From positions 1 to 64,000 of the forward strand of contig CAKRRD010000007.1 in assembly GCA_934394815.1 (NCBI GenBank): 64,000 bases of DNA, in the 5' to 3' direction. Origin of the DNA: an uncultured Acetatifactor sp. (lineage in GTDB: Bacteria; Bacillota; Clostridia; Lachnospirales; Lachnospiraceae). How positions within the stretch are numbered: position 1 is the stretch's first letter; each line of letters starts with the position of its first letter. Of the stretch, positions 17,509 through 25,368 are shown piece after piece. The position numbers were made by a program, and so were the translations under genes. The notes below the pieces were generated by a model. The model was given only the letters and a program-made list of their open reading frames with translations. It did no database searches and was not told the DNA's origin.

Positions 17509-18027
17509 TCAGTCCTCGATATAGGTAACATTCTCGATACCTCTGCCCAGTCCCGTAATACCGGTTCTGGCAAGTTCCAGCACTTCGTACTCTTCGGTAA
17601 GACGCTGGATCAGTGCATTGACCTTGCTGTGGTTACCCGTGAATTCCACGATCAGGTTCTCTGCGCCTACATCAATGATCTTCGCACGGAAATTATTGAC
17701 AAGGAATTCCACACCCTGTCGGATTTCCAGACGCTTCCCGGGATCTACCTTTACCTTGACCAGTACCAGTTCCCGGTACACACTGTCCTCCGGATCCAGT
17801 TCCTTGATATCCCGGACATCCACAAGCTTTCCTACCTGTTTCTCGATCTGCTCCAAAATATCGTCGTCTCCCGAAGTCACGATGGTGATTCGTGTGAAAC
17901 GAGGATCTGCTGTCACACCTGCCGTAATGCTTTCGATGTTGTAACCGCGGCGGGAAAACAATCCGGAGATACGGCTCAACACGCCCGAAGTGTTGTCAAC
18001 CAACAGCTGAAATACTTTTTTCTGCAT
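17509..18027 (-). CDS. ilvN: Acetolactate synthase small (regulatory) subunit
   Basis: This 172-aa protein has the N-terminal ACT domain (VDNTSGVLSRISGLFSRRG, then NIESITAG) and the C-terminal IlvN domain (YRELVLVKV, FTGNHSKVNALI, ARTGITGLGRG). It binds the catalytic subunit, activates it and confers valine feedback inhibition. This copy is the closer match to canonical IlvN/IlvH. It has its own promoter (18093-18121), so with ilvC it can be expressed apart from ilvB. Confidence 0.93.
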   Translation of the reverse strand: MQKKVFQLLVDNTSGVLSRISGLFSRRGYNIESITAGVTADPRFTRITIVTSGDDDILEQIEKQVGKLVDVRDIKELDPEDSVYRELVLVKVKVDPGKRLEIRQGVEFLVNNFRAKIIDVGAENLIVEFTGNHSKVNALIQRLTEEYEVLELARTGITGLGRGIENVTYIED

Positions 18028-18055
18028 GAATATCTACCATACCTTTCGTATTTCT

Positions 18056-18086
18056 ACAGTTGTCTCCCTTACAGAGCAGCAACTGT
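18056..18086 (-). promoter_or_regulatory. 5'-terminal stem-loop of the ilvN-ilvC transcript
   Basis: ACAGTTG and CAACTGT form a perfect 7-bp stem at 18080-18086 and 18056-18062 with a 17-base loop. The stem begins at about the predicted first transcribed base. Such hairpins can stabilise mRNA; it is too small to be a T-box. Confidence 0.5.
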
Positions 18087-18092
18087 ATTCTT

Positions 18093-18121
18093 AATATAGC
18101 AAGATGCCTACAGAATGTCAA
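18093..18121 (-). promoter_or_regulatory. Consensus sigma-A promoter for ilvN-ilvC
   Basis: On the minus strand a perfect TTGACA (18116-18121) and TATATT (18093-18098) are exactly 17 bases apart, between the two ilvN-type genes. This should uncouple ilvN-ilvC from metH-ilvB. Confidence 0.82.
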
Positions 18122-18152
18122 TTAGTGAATTTAACATTATGATTGATGTATT

Positions 18153-18641
18153 TTAATCATCATTTTCGGCACATTTTGATAATGCCAGGGTTCCGGTCCT
18201 GGCTACTTCCACGATACTGATGGTCTGCAGCATCTTAATCAGGGTATCGATTTTATCCGGAGCATCGCAAATCTGCAGCATCATAAAGTGTTTTGACATA
18301 TCCACGATCTCTGTTTTCATAATGTCACAGATTTCTATGATATCCCTACGATTATTCTTGTTATATTTAACTTTTAATAACATCAATTCCCGGGTATAGC
18401 ACTGTTCCTGAGATAAAGTCTTTACCTTGATGACATCCAGCTTCTTATTCAGCTGCTTTTCGATCTGCTCTAAGGTACGTTCATCACCGGAACTTACAAT
18501 GGTCATACAGGAGACTGCACGGTCGTCGGTCTCTCCCACGGCAAGACTGTCAATATTAAAACATCTTCTGGAAAACAGTCCGGCTACTTTGCACAGGACA
18601 CCCGAACGGTTCTCTACCAATACGGAATATATTCTTTTCAT
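18153..18641 (-). CDS. Second IlvN-type ACT domain subunit
   Basis: This 162-aa protein is a diverged paralogue of the IlvN at 17509-18027. It shares the ACT start (VENRSGVLCKVAGLFSRR), SSGDERTLEQIEKQL, YTRELMLLKVKY and ARTGTLALS. The C-terminal half is more changed and ends in an acidic NDD. It lies 18 bases after ilvB, so it is probably the subunit co-made with the catalytic chain. A second regulatory subunit could give a different feedback response. Which one pairs with IlvB cannot be read from the sequence. Confidence 0.82.
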   Translation of the reverse strand: MKRIYSVLVENRSGVLCKVAGLFSRRCFNIDSLAVGETDDRAVSCMTIVSSGDERTLEQIEKQLNKKLDVIKVKTLSQEQCYTRELMLLKVKYNKNNRRDIIEICDIMKTEIVDMSKHFMMLQICDAPDKIDTLIKMLQTISIVEVARTGTLALSKCAENDD

Positions 18642-18659
18642 CTAAACAGCTCCCTTCCG

Positions 18660-20276
18660 TTATTTTACCAGATCCATGGGATCGATCAGACACTCTAACA
18701 GCATGGAGTTATCTTCTGCCAGAAAAGCATCCAGTACTTCATCCACATGTTCCATATTATTCAGACGCAGATACGGAATGTCATAGGCTGCGGATAACTT
18801 TTCCAGATCCGGGCTTCCGGACAGATCTACCACGGAATAATGATCCTTGTAAGTGTAATGCTGATATTCTCTTACCATTCCCAGATAATTGTTCTTGAGT
18901 ACAATGATCTTCACCGGGATGTTGTGCTGTCTTATGGTGGCTAATTCCATCATGGACATCTGGAAAGAACCGTCACCGCATACGGCAATGACCTGTTTGT
19001 CCATGGCAGCCGTCTTGGCTCCCATAGCGGCCGGAATGGAATAGCCCATGGTACCCATACCGCCGGATGTCAGAAATTTTCCCTTTTTCACGATGTGATA
19101 GCCGCAGGACCAGATCTGGTTCTGTCCCACATCTGCTACATACACACCATCCTCCTGCATTTTCTCGGAAAGTCTTGTGATAAATGCTGCGGGATCCACG
19201 TAATCGGGATTGGGGGTTCTCTTCTTTTCCATCGTGGAACGATACTCATTCAGCGTAGATATCCATTCCTCATAATTGCAGTCGAACTCTTCCTTCTGGA
19301 AATCCTGGAAAATATGCTTTGCATCCCCGACCAGAGGGATGGAGGGACCTGCGTTTTTACCGATCTCCGCAGGATCCACATCAATATGCACCAATACTTT
19401 GTTGCGGGTGATCAGATCCGGCTGGCTGACCGCACGGTCTGCCACTCTGGCCCCCACCATGATCAGCACATCCGATTCGTTCATGGCCCGGTTGGCATAA
19501 GCCTTGCCGTTATTGCCCACCATGCCGTAATACAGCGGATGTCCGGTAGGCATGACACCGATTCCCATCATGGTAGACACTACGGGAATACCGTGCTCCT
19601 CTGCAAAGCGGCGCAGCTCTTCTTCCGCCTCACTGAGCAGGACACCGCCACCCGCACAGATGATGGGACGTTTTGCCCGCTCCAGCTCTTTGATGACTTT
19701 TTTGATCTGTACGGCATGTCCCTTGACCGTAGGCTTATAAGTTCGCAGATTCACTTCTTCCGGATAGTGGAAGTTCTTGATAACTGCGTTCTGGATATCA
19801 ATGGGAATATCGATCAGGACCGGACCTTTTCTTCCGGTATTGGCAATATAAAACGCTTCCCTGAACACTCTGGGAATATCGTTTACGTTTTTCACCAGAT
19901 AGCTGTATTTTACAAAGGACTCCACGGCACCGGTAATGTCCGCCTCCTGGAACACATCGCTGCCTAACAGTTCGCTGTTGACCTGTCCTGTGATGCAGAC
20001 CAGAGGAATGCTGTCCGCAAATGCCGTGGCGATACCGGTGATCACATTGGTGGCACCGGGGCCGGAGGTCACCGCACATACGCCGGGTCTGCCGGTCATC
20101 CGGGCAACACCGCTGGCCGCATGGGCCGCATTCTGTTCTGTCCGGATCAGCACTATCTTGATCTCAGAATCCAGAATACTGTTGAAAAAAGGACATATGG
20201 CAACACCGGGATATCCGAAAACAGTACTTACCCCTTCCGCTTCCAGACATTTAATAATCGCATCTGCTCCAATCAT
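18660..20276 (-). CDS. ilvB: Acetolactate synthase large (catalytic) subunit
   Basis: This 538-aa thiamine-diphosphate enzyme joins two pyruvates, or pyruvate with 2-oxobutyrate, in the first committed step of branched-chain amino acid synthesis. The catalytic glutamate is in RTEQNAAHAASG (about 46-57). GPGATN, the FAD-linked middle domain and the ThDP motif GDGSFQMSMMELATI-x-NNYLG near the C terminus are present. AAAGGAG precedes the ATG. It lies between metH and the first ilvN-type gene. Confidence 0.95.
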   Translation of the reverse strand: MIGADAIIKCLEAEGVSTVFGYPGVAICPFFNSILDSEIKIVLIRTEQNAAHAASGVARMTGRPGVCAVTSGPGATNVITGIATAFADSIPLVCITGQVNSELLGSDVFQEADITGAVESFVKYSYLVKNVNDIPRVFREAFYIANTGRKGPVLIDIPIDIQNAVIKNFHYPEEVNLRTYKPTVKGHAVQIKKVIKELERAKRPIICAGGGVLLSEAEEELRRFAEEHGIPVVSTMMGIGVMPTGHPLYYGMVGNNGKAYANRAMNESDVLIMVGARVADRAVSQPDLITRNKVLVHIDVDPAEIGKNAGPSIPLVGDAKHIFQDFQKEEFDCNYEEWISTLNEYRSTMEKKRTPNPDYVDPAAFITRLSEKMQEDGVYVADVGQNQIWSCGYHIVKKGKFLTSGGMGTMGYSIPAAMGAKTAAMDKQVIAVCGDGSFQMSMMELATIRQHNIPVKIIVLKNNYLGMVREYQHYTYKDHYSVVDLSGSPDLEKLSAAYDIPYLRLNNMEHVDEVLDAFLAEDNSMLLECLIDPMDLVK

Positions 20277-20312
20277 TTTGCTTTGCTCCTTTATTTATAC
20301 TCAAAAAATCCA

Positions 20313-22835
20313 TTACTCCATCAGACTTTTGGCCAGTTTCACGGCATCTGCCGCATCCTTGGAATAGCCATCCGCACCGATCTCATCCGCGTATTCCTGC
20401 GTGATGACAGCCCCACCGATAATGATCCTGGCGGTGATACCTTCTTCTTTTGCAGCGGCTACGATCTCCCGCATTCTCTGCATGGTGGTAGTCATCAGCG
20501 CCGACAGGGCGATGAACTCCGCATGATGTTCCTTTGCAGCCTCGAGAATCTTTGCCTGAGGCACGTCCTTGCCCAGATCGATCACATGGAAACCATGATT
20601 TTTTAACATCAGTGCTACCAGATTTTTACCGATGTCGTGAATATCACCTTCTACCGTAGCAATGACCACCACCGGCATCTCTTCCCCCGTACCGCCTGTC
20701 TGCAGCAGGGGTTCCAGTACCTCGATGGAATTCTTCATGGCTTCCGCACTGGCGATCAGCTGCGGGAGGAAATACTTACCCTGGTCAAAATATTCGCCCA
20801 CCTGATTAATGGCGGGAAGCAATACCTGATTCAATAATTCCGCAGGTTTTTCACCACTTTCCAGCGCCTCGTTCGTGATCTTTACGATGCCGTTACGATT
20901 GCCCTTTAAAACAGCGGTTTTCAATTTCTCCTGCATTTCGTTTATCTGGGGGCCATTATCTGCGGCCGCTTCTTTGGCAGTAACGTTGGCATTCACAGGC
21001 TGGTTGCCTGTAGTTTTCTGACTTTCCAGAAGTGCCAGCTTCTTCGCCAGTTCCGCTTCTTTTTCTTCTCTGCGTTCCTTCACGCCACCGGCGTATTCAA
21101 TATAACGTAACGCCGCGTCTTCTTTATTTAACAGCAGATCCGCAGCCAGTGCACAGCTCATGAGAAGTTCCTGAGAAGGATTGGCAATGGCACAGGTCAG
21201 TCCCGCCTGGATCGCCAGCGTTAAAAATGCGGTATTGACAAAACCTCTCTCCGGCATGGCAAAGGAAATGTTGGACAGGCCGCAGATCGTAGCAAATCCG
21301 TCAGCCTTACAATACCGGATGGTCTCCAGTGTCTCCAAAGCTGCCTTAGGGTTGGCACCCACCGTTGCTACCAGGCCGTCCACCACGATATCCTCCTTCC
21401 GCATTCCCAGAGAAACCACCCGGTCATAAATCTTGTGGATGATTTCTTTTTTCTCAGCAATGTCCTTGGGCAGCCCCGTATCCGACAGAGGAAGCAGGAT
21501 GAACATGGCTCCGTATTTGGCTACAACAGGCAGCAGTTTTTCGAATTTTTCCGTCTCCAGAGACACGGAATTGACCAGAGCCCGTCCGGGATAATGGCGG
21601 AGGGCTGCCTCTAAGACTTCCACATAGCTGGAATCCAGTGACAATGGCAGATTCGTCACACCGCTGACTTCTTCCAGTGCCCGGAGCATACTGGCTTTCT
21701 CATCAATACCGCTCATGCCCATATTGATATCCAGTACTTTGGCTCCACAGGCTTCCTGTTCTTCCGCAAACTGTATTACCTTTTCGAAGTTTCCTTCCCG
21801 CAGCTGTGCCTGCAGCGCCTTCTTACCGGTGGGGTTGATCCGCTCACCCACGACAAAGAAGCCGTCATCCAGCCCAAAGCTGCAGGTAATGCGTTCCGAG
21901 GTCAGATACCGGATTCCGTCCGGTCTGCGGGCGGCCGTAACCTTTGCCTCTGTGCCGAAACGGTCATGGATCTGCCGTATGAATTCCGGCGTGGTTCCAC
22001 AGCAGCCGCCTAAGATGGTGGCTCCGGCATTGACCAGAACTTCCATTTCTTCCGTGAACTCTTCCGCTTCCATATTGTAGCAGGTAATTCCGTTCTCATC
22101 CAGAAAAGGAAGACCTGCATTGGGCTTCGCGATGACGGGGATTCCGGTATGGGATACCATATCCGAGATAATGCTTTCCATCTGCGCCGGGCCGGTGGAA
22201 CAGTTGGCACCGATGGCGCTGGCTCCCAGACTTTCCAGTACGATAGCCGCAGTCTTCGCGTCCGTGCCGAACAACGTTCTTCCATCGGCTTCAAACGTAA
22301 GGGTGGCAATGACCGGCAGATCGCAGACTTCCTTCGCGGCGATCAGTGCCGCTCTGGTCTCAGCCAGACTCATCATGGTTTCCACCACTAAAAGATCCGC
22401 TCCGGCATCCACCAGACAGAGAATCTGCTCCTTATAGATATCGATCAGCGTTTCCAGTTCCATTTTTCCCATGGGCTTTAACTGTTCGCCGGTCATGGTG
22501 ATATCTCCGGCCACATAGACCGGATGTCCCGGAGTACTTGCTGCCGCCTCTTTTGAAACAGCCACCAGATCATGGATCATGGCGGACATGTTGTTTTCCA
22601 GATGATACTCTGCCAGTTTGATACGGTTGGCCGTGAAAGTCGGCGCATACAGGATATTAGTGCCTGCCTGTACATAATCTTTCTGCAACTGGAACATAAC
22701 TTCTTTATGTTCCAGAATCCACTGTTCCGGACAGACGCCGGAAGGCATTCCCGCCTTCACCAGATTAGAGCCGGTGGCACCGTCCAGATATAAGATATGT
22801 TTTTCACTTAACTGTTTAAATTCTTCTCTTGTCAT
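20313..22835 (-). CDS. metH: Cobalamin-dependent methionine synthase, without activation domain
   Basis: This 840-aa protein has, in order, a homocysteine methyltransferase barrel (LDGATGSNL; zinc-ligand cysteines in GANCSTG and GGCCGTTPE), a pterin-binding barrel (SCSFGLDDGFFVVGERIN-like start; GLSNISFAMP), a linker, a B12 cap domain and a B12-binding domain with DIHDIGKN. It makes methionine from homocysteine and methyl-THF. The C-terminal AdoMet reactivation domain of E. coli MetH is missing, as in many Clostridia. The ATG at 22835 has AGGAAAAG upstream; an in-frame ATG at 22871 is also possible. It lies 36 bases before ilvB. Confidence 0.9.
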   Translation of the reverse strand: MTREEFKQLSEKHILYLDGATGSNLVKAGMPSGVCPEQWILEHKEVMFQLQKDYVQAGTNILYAPTFTANRIKLAEYHLENNMSAMIHDLVAVSKEAAASTPGHPVYVAGDITMTGEQLKPMGKMELETLIDIYKEQILCLVDAGADLLVVETMMSLAETRAALIAAKEVCDLPVIATLTFEADGRTLFGTDAKTAAIVLESLGASAIGANCSTGPAQMESIISDMVSHTGIPVIAKPNAGLPFLDENGITCYNMEAEEFTEEMEVLVNAGATILGGCCGTTPEFIRQIHDRFGTEAKVTAARRPDGIRYLTSERITCSFGLDDGFFVVGERINPTGKKALQAQLREGNFEKVIQFAEEQEACGAKVLDINMGMSGIDEKASMLRALEEVSGVTNLPLSLDSSYVEVLEAALRHYPGRALVNSVSLETEKFEKLLPVVAKYGAMFILLPLSDTGLPKDIAEKKEIIHKIYDRVVSLGMRKEDIVVDGLVATVGANPKAALETLETIRYCKADGFATICGLSNISFAMPERGFVNTAFLTLAIQAGLTCAIANPSQELLMSCALAADLLLNKEDAALRYIEYAGGVKERREEKEAELAKKLALLESQKTTGNQPVNANVTAKEAAADNGPQINEMQEKLKTAVLKGNRNGIVKITNEALESGEKPAELLNQVLLPAINQVGEYFDQGKYFLPQLIASAEAMKNSIEVLEPLLQTGGTGEEMPVVVIATVEGDIHDIGKNLVALMLKNHGFHVIDLGKDVPQAKILEAAKEHHAEFIALSALMTTTMQRMREIVAAAKEEGITARIIIGGAVITQEYADEIGADGYSKDAADAVKLAKSLME

Positions 22836-22919
22836 AATTCTCTTTTCCTGTATCTTGATTCTTTTAATCATACCACAATGTCCTTTTATTCGTAAAGGGG
22901 ACGTTTTAACATTATGAGG

Positions 22920-22948
22920 TTGCGCAAAAAGGCAGAATATGATAAATT
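22920..22948 (+). promoter_or_regulatory. Putative promoter of the lipoprotein gene
   Basis: TTGCGC (22920-22925) and TAAATT (22943-22948) are 17 bases apart, about 35 bases before the TTG start. It is moderate in quality; the intergenic region is shared with divergent metH. Confidence 0.4.
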
Positions 22949-22982
22949 TTTAGTTATATGAAATGATTTGGAGGGAACTGTT

Positions 22983-23480
22983 TTGAAGAAAAAAATACTT
23001 GCCATGACAGCCGGAATTCTGACTGCACTTGTGCTTACCGCCTGCGGAAAGGATCCGAAACTGACGCAGTTTAAGGAGGAAATAGATACTTTTTGTACGG
23101 AAATTTCCGATATAGACACTGAGATCAATAATGTAGACGCACAGTCCGAGGCTGCTGCAGACGAACTGCTGGGATATCTGGATCAGCTGGATGTGGCTTT
23201 TCAGGATTTCGCAGCATTGGATTTTCCTGAGGAATTTGACTATCTGGAATCCCTTGCCGATGAGGCCAGCGAATATATGACAACTGCGGTGGAAAGCTAT
23301 CACGACGCCTACGATAACGGCGGTTACAACCAGCTGACCGCGGATTATGCCAAAGAAAATTATGCCAGAGCTTACAAACGGATTCAGATCATTATTACGT
23401 TCCTGCATGGAGAACAGCCCGAAGATGTGAATCTGACCACTGCGGAAGAGACCGCCGATACTGCTTCTATTGCAGATTAA
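22983..23480 (+). CDS. Predicted small lipoprotein
   Basis: This 165-aa protein begins with a lipoprotein signal (KKKILAMTAG then LVLTAC), giving a lipidated cysteine at about residue 21. The mature part is acidic and helical, with a repeated D-x-E/I pattern (ISDIDTEINNVDAQ) and a C-terminal tail rich in E, T and A. It is anchored on the outer face of the membrane. I do not recognise the family. I chose the TTG with GGAGG eight bases upstream, since a longer TTG frame lacks a site. It is monocistronic on the + strand. Confidence 0.75.
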   Translation: MKKKILAMTAGILTALVLTACGKDPKLTQFKEEIDTFCTEISDIDTEINNVDAQSEAAADELLGYLDQLDVAFQDFAALDFPEEFDYLESLADEASEYMTTAVESYHDAYDNGGYNQLTADYAKENYARAYKRIQIIITFLHGEQPEDVNLTTAEETADTASIAD

Positions 23481-23504
23481 TTTTTTAAATTCTATTTGCA
23501 GCAT

Positions 23505-23545
23505 AACAAAATCCCCGATGTCATTGCATCGGGGATTCTTTTTAT
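23505..23545. terminator. Bidirectional intrinsic terminator
   Basis: A perfect 11-bp stem, AATCCCCGATG with CATCGGGGATT (23510-23520, 23527-23537), is followed by CTTTTT on the + strand and TTTTG on the minus strand. It serves the lipoprotein gene and the convergent 96-aa membrane protein gene. Confidence 0.9.
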
Positions 23546-23563
23546 GACTTATGGTCCTATTTC

Positions 23564-23854
23564 TTATTTTAAGATCTTGATCTGGCCGATCAGGGGAACT
23601 TCCTTCTCGTTATCCTGGCAGGCATAAATCAGACCCATGATCCAGCATACGAACAGGAAGATGCTCAGGATAGAACCAACAATACCGCCCACATAGGGAA
23701 TGTAGTTGATTACTGCTGCAACGATCTGGCCGATCAGAATAACCAGTGCCTGATTCAAATGGAACTTAGCGCCTTCTTTATCACCTGCGCAGAATGCAAC
23801 GATCCAGCCGATCCAGGTGATGTAAGCAATGATACCCGTAGTTTTTTTATTCAT
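23564..23854 (-). CDS. Small membrane protein, DUF4870-like
   Basis: This 96-aa protein has three hydrophobic helices. The pattern GIIAYITWIGWIVAFCAGDKEGAKFHLNQAL, then GIVGSILSIFLFV, resembles the DUF4870/Tic20-like small membrane family (the FHLNQAL segment is typical). The function is unknown. GAGGGAGA precedes the ATG. It is the last of four small membrane-protein genes running from 25229. Confidence 0.65.
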   Translation of the reverse strand: MNKKTTGIIAYITWIGWIVAFCAGDKEGAKFHLNQALVILIGQIVAAVINYIPYVGGIVGSILSIFLFVCWIMGLIYACQDNEKEVPLIGQIKILK

Positions 23855-23917
23855 GTTTTCTCCCTCTGCACTTTTGTGCGAAAAAAATATTCTGTATATG
23901 TAAAGTCCAAAATACAG

Positions 23918-24352
23918 TCATAGTGTAATGTGAAAAACCAGAAGCAAAATATTTTTGAAAATAAAATTTCCAATCATAATCACTACTGCCCCGTAAAGAT
24001 GCCATTCATGGAAGCACCAGCCGCGGATCCTGCCGATATGCAATCTGGCAAGGGTCTGACTCAGCATAAAGCCTCCGAAAATGACCACTGTGTACGGAAC
24101 CAGAGGATGATACCAAAGTGCCTGTCCAAAATGTCCTGTAAGCAATGCACTTACTGCTCTTGTTCCCCCGCAGCCGGGACAATAAATCCCGAACAGACGA
24201 TAGACCACACAGGTATATCCGTTAAGTCCCGGAAGGATGATATGTAAATACACAAATATTCCAATACTTCCAGCTAACAGGAAAATCCATCCTGCAATAT
24301 AAAGTTGATCCTCCAGACTTCGCTGTTTTTTAGTAGTAGTTTGCAAATTCAC
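23918..24352 (-). CDS. DUF2752 membrane protein
   Basis: This 144-aa protein has four hydrophobic segments and the DUF2752 signature CPGCGGTRA (about 52-60), followed by HFGQALWYHPL. The two cysteines in CPGCG could bind metal. The role is unknown. It starts at a GTG within the end of the DUF4190 gene (23-base overlap), with no strong ribosome binding site, so translation is probably coupled. Confidence 0.75.
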   Translation of the reverse strand: MNLQTTTKKQRSLEDQLYIAGWIFLLAGSIGIFVYLHIILPGLNGYTCVVYRLFGIYCPGCGGTRAVSALLTGHFGQALWYHPLVPYTVVIFGGFMLSQTLARLHIGRIRGWCFHEWHLYGAVVIMIGNFIFKNILLLVFHITL

Positions 24353-24764
24353 TCATAAATGCTACAGAAAATACAGCAGCCAAAATCATAACTATAATTC
24401 CCAGTACAATACCGACGATAGAGCAGATCAGTCCGGCTTTTGCCAGTCCGCTCTCACTCTGCTTGTTGGCAAATACGGCACAAATGATACCTCCGATGCC
24501 AAACAGTGCACCAATCCATCCGGTACAGCATCCGAGAACAATGGAAAGAATACCCAGTACCAGGCTGACAATAGCCAGTACATTCGTGTCCGTATTCTCT
24601 GTCTGCTGAGGTGCTGCTGCAGCCATCTGCGGCTGTACATTTGCGGTATAGTCCTGATAATTGTTAACAGGCTGTTCCGCTGCCGGCGTCTCCTGTACAG
24701 GCACTTCCGTTGCGGTAGTATCTACCGTTACATTATTTTCATTTTCAAAGTTCTGTCCGTCCAT
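24330..24764 (-). CDS. DUF4190 membrane protein with low-complexity N terminus
   Basis: This 144-aa protein has a disordered first 60 residues rich in T, E, P and Q. Two hydrophobic helices follow in the DUF4190 pattern: LAIVSLVLGILSIVLGCC, then GIGGIICAVFANKQS, GLAKAGLICSIVGIVLG. The function is unknown; such proteins are common beside zinc-ribbon/TM2 genes in Clostridia. AGAGGGAAA precedes the ATG. Confidence 0.75.
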   Translation of the reverse strand: MDGQNFENENNVTVDTTATEVPVQETPAAEQPVNNYQDYTANVQPQMAAAAPQQTENTDTNVLAIVSLVLGILSIVLGCCTGWIGALFGIGGIICAVFANKQSESGLAKAGLICSIVGIVLGIIVMILAAVFSVAFMSEFANYY

Positions 24765-24794
24765 TTTCCCTCTTTCTGCCTTGGAAAGGCTTAA

Positions 24795-25229
24795 TTAATC
24801 TGCCAGGGGATTCCCCTTGCCGTCCGTATTGATCTTACCGGTCAGGATCATAACAGCTTCTACCAGACTCCAGATCCATACACCCATCACCATAAAGATT
24901 CCAACGACAACACAGCAAAGAATACATCCTACAATGGAAAGCACCAGCTGGGTTACGGCTTTGCCGGTATAACCAAGATAAAAGTTATGTACACCGAAGG
25001 TACCAAGGAAGATACCTAACAGTCCGGCTGCCAGTTTGGACTTGGCATCCGGTGCCGGAGCCTGCTTGTTGGCAACACCGCAGTTTAAACATACGGCAGC
25101 ATCCGGTGCTAACGGTTTTCCACAGTTATGACAGTAATTATTGCCCTGCCCCTTGGCAACGCCGCACTTTATGCACATTACAGCTTCGTCTGTCATATAA
25201 GGCTCGCCGCAATTCTTACAAAAGTACAT
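24795..25229 (-). CDS. Zinc-ribbon TM2 domain protein
   Basis: This 144-aa protein has three CxxC zinc-ribbon knuckle sets (YFCKNCG, MCIKCG, YCHNCG and CLNCG) in the first 60 residues, then a TM2 domain of two helices with the GTFGVHNFYLG loop. It is a membrane protein with a cytoplasmic zinc-binding head; the function is unknown. I chose the ATG at 25229 for its GGGAGG site; a longer frame to 25277 would overlap the promoter. It is the first gene of the small-membrane-protein cluster. Confidence 0.82.
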   Translation of the reverse strand: MYFCKNCGEPYMTDEAVMCIKCGVAKGQGNNYCHNCGKPLAPDAAVCLNCGVANKQAPAPDAKSKLAAGLLGIFLGTFGVHNFYLGYTGKAVTQLVLSIVGCILCCVVVGIFMVMGVWIWSLVEAVMILTGKINTDGKGNPLAD

Positions 25230-25285
25230 TGATTTTTCCTCCCTCTCTTTTCTTACCTGACTGTTTTTCTCAGCCATTACTGTAC

Positions 25286-25291
25286 ATTATA
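25286..25291 (-). promoter_or_regulatory. Candidate -10 box of the TM2 operon
   Basis: The minus strand shows a perfect TATAAT preceded directly by TG, about 57 bases before the TM2 start. No good -35 is present; the best 17-base match is TGGTAA. The direct repeat AAAATAGCAC occurs twice just upstream. Confidence 0.4.
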
Positions 25292-25368
25292 CAGGATATT
25301 TGTATATTTTACCAGTGCTATTTTCACATTATAACACCTTATAACGTGCTATTTTTAAAGAAAAAAGG

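Noticed and set aside
22260..22275. GAACAACGTTC inside metH, resembling a LexA box
   Set aside because: The arms have a 3-base rather than a 4-base centre, and it lies inside coding sequence far from any promoter.
25230..25368. Terminator after the GT-C-like gene in the T-rich run
   Set aside because: There is a T-run on the minus strand, but no stable stem precedes it.
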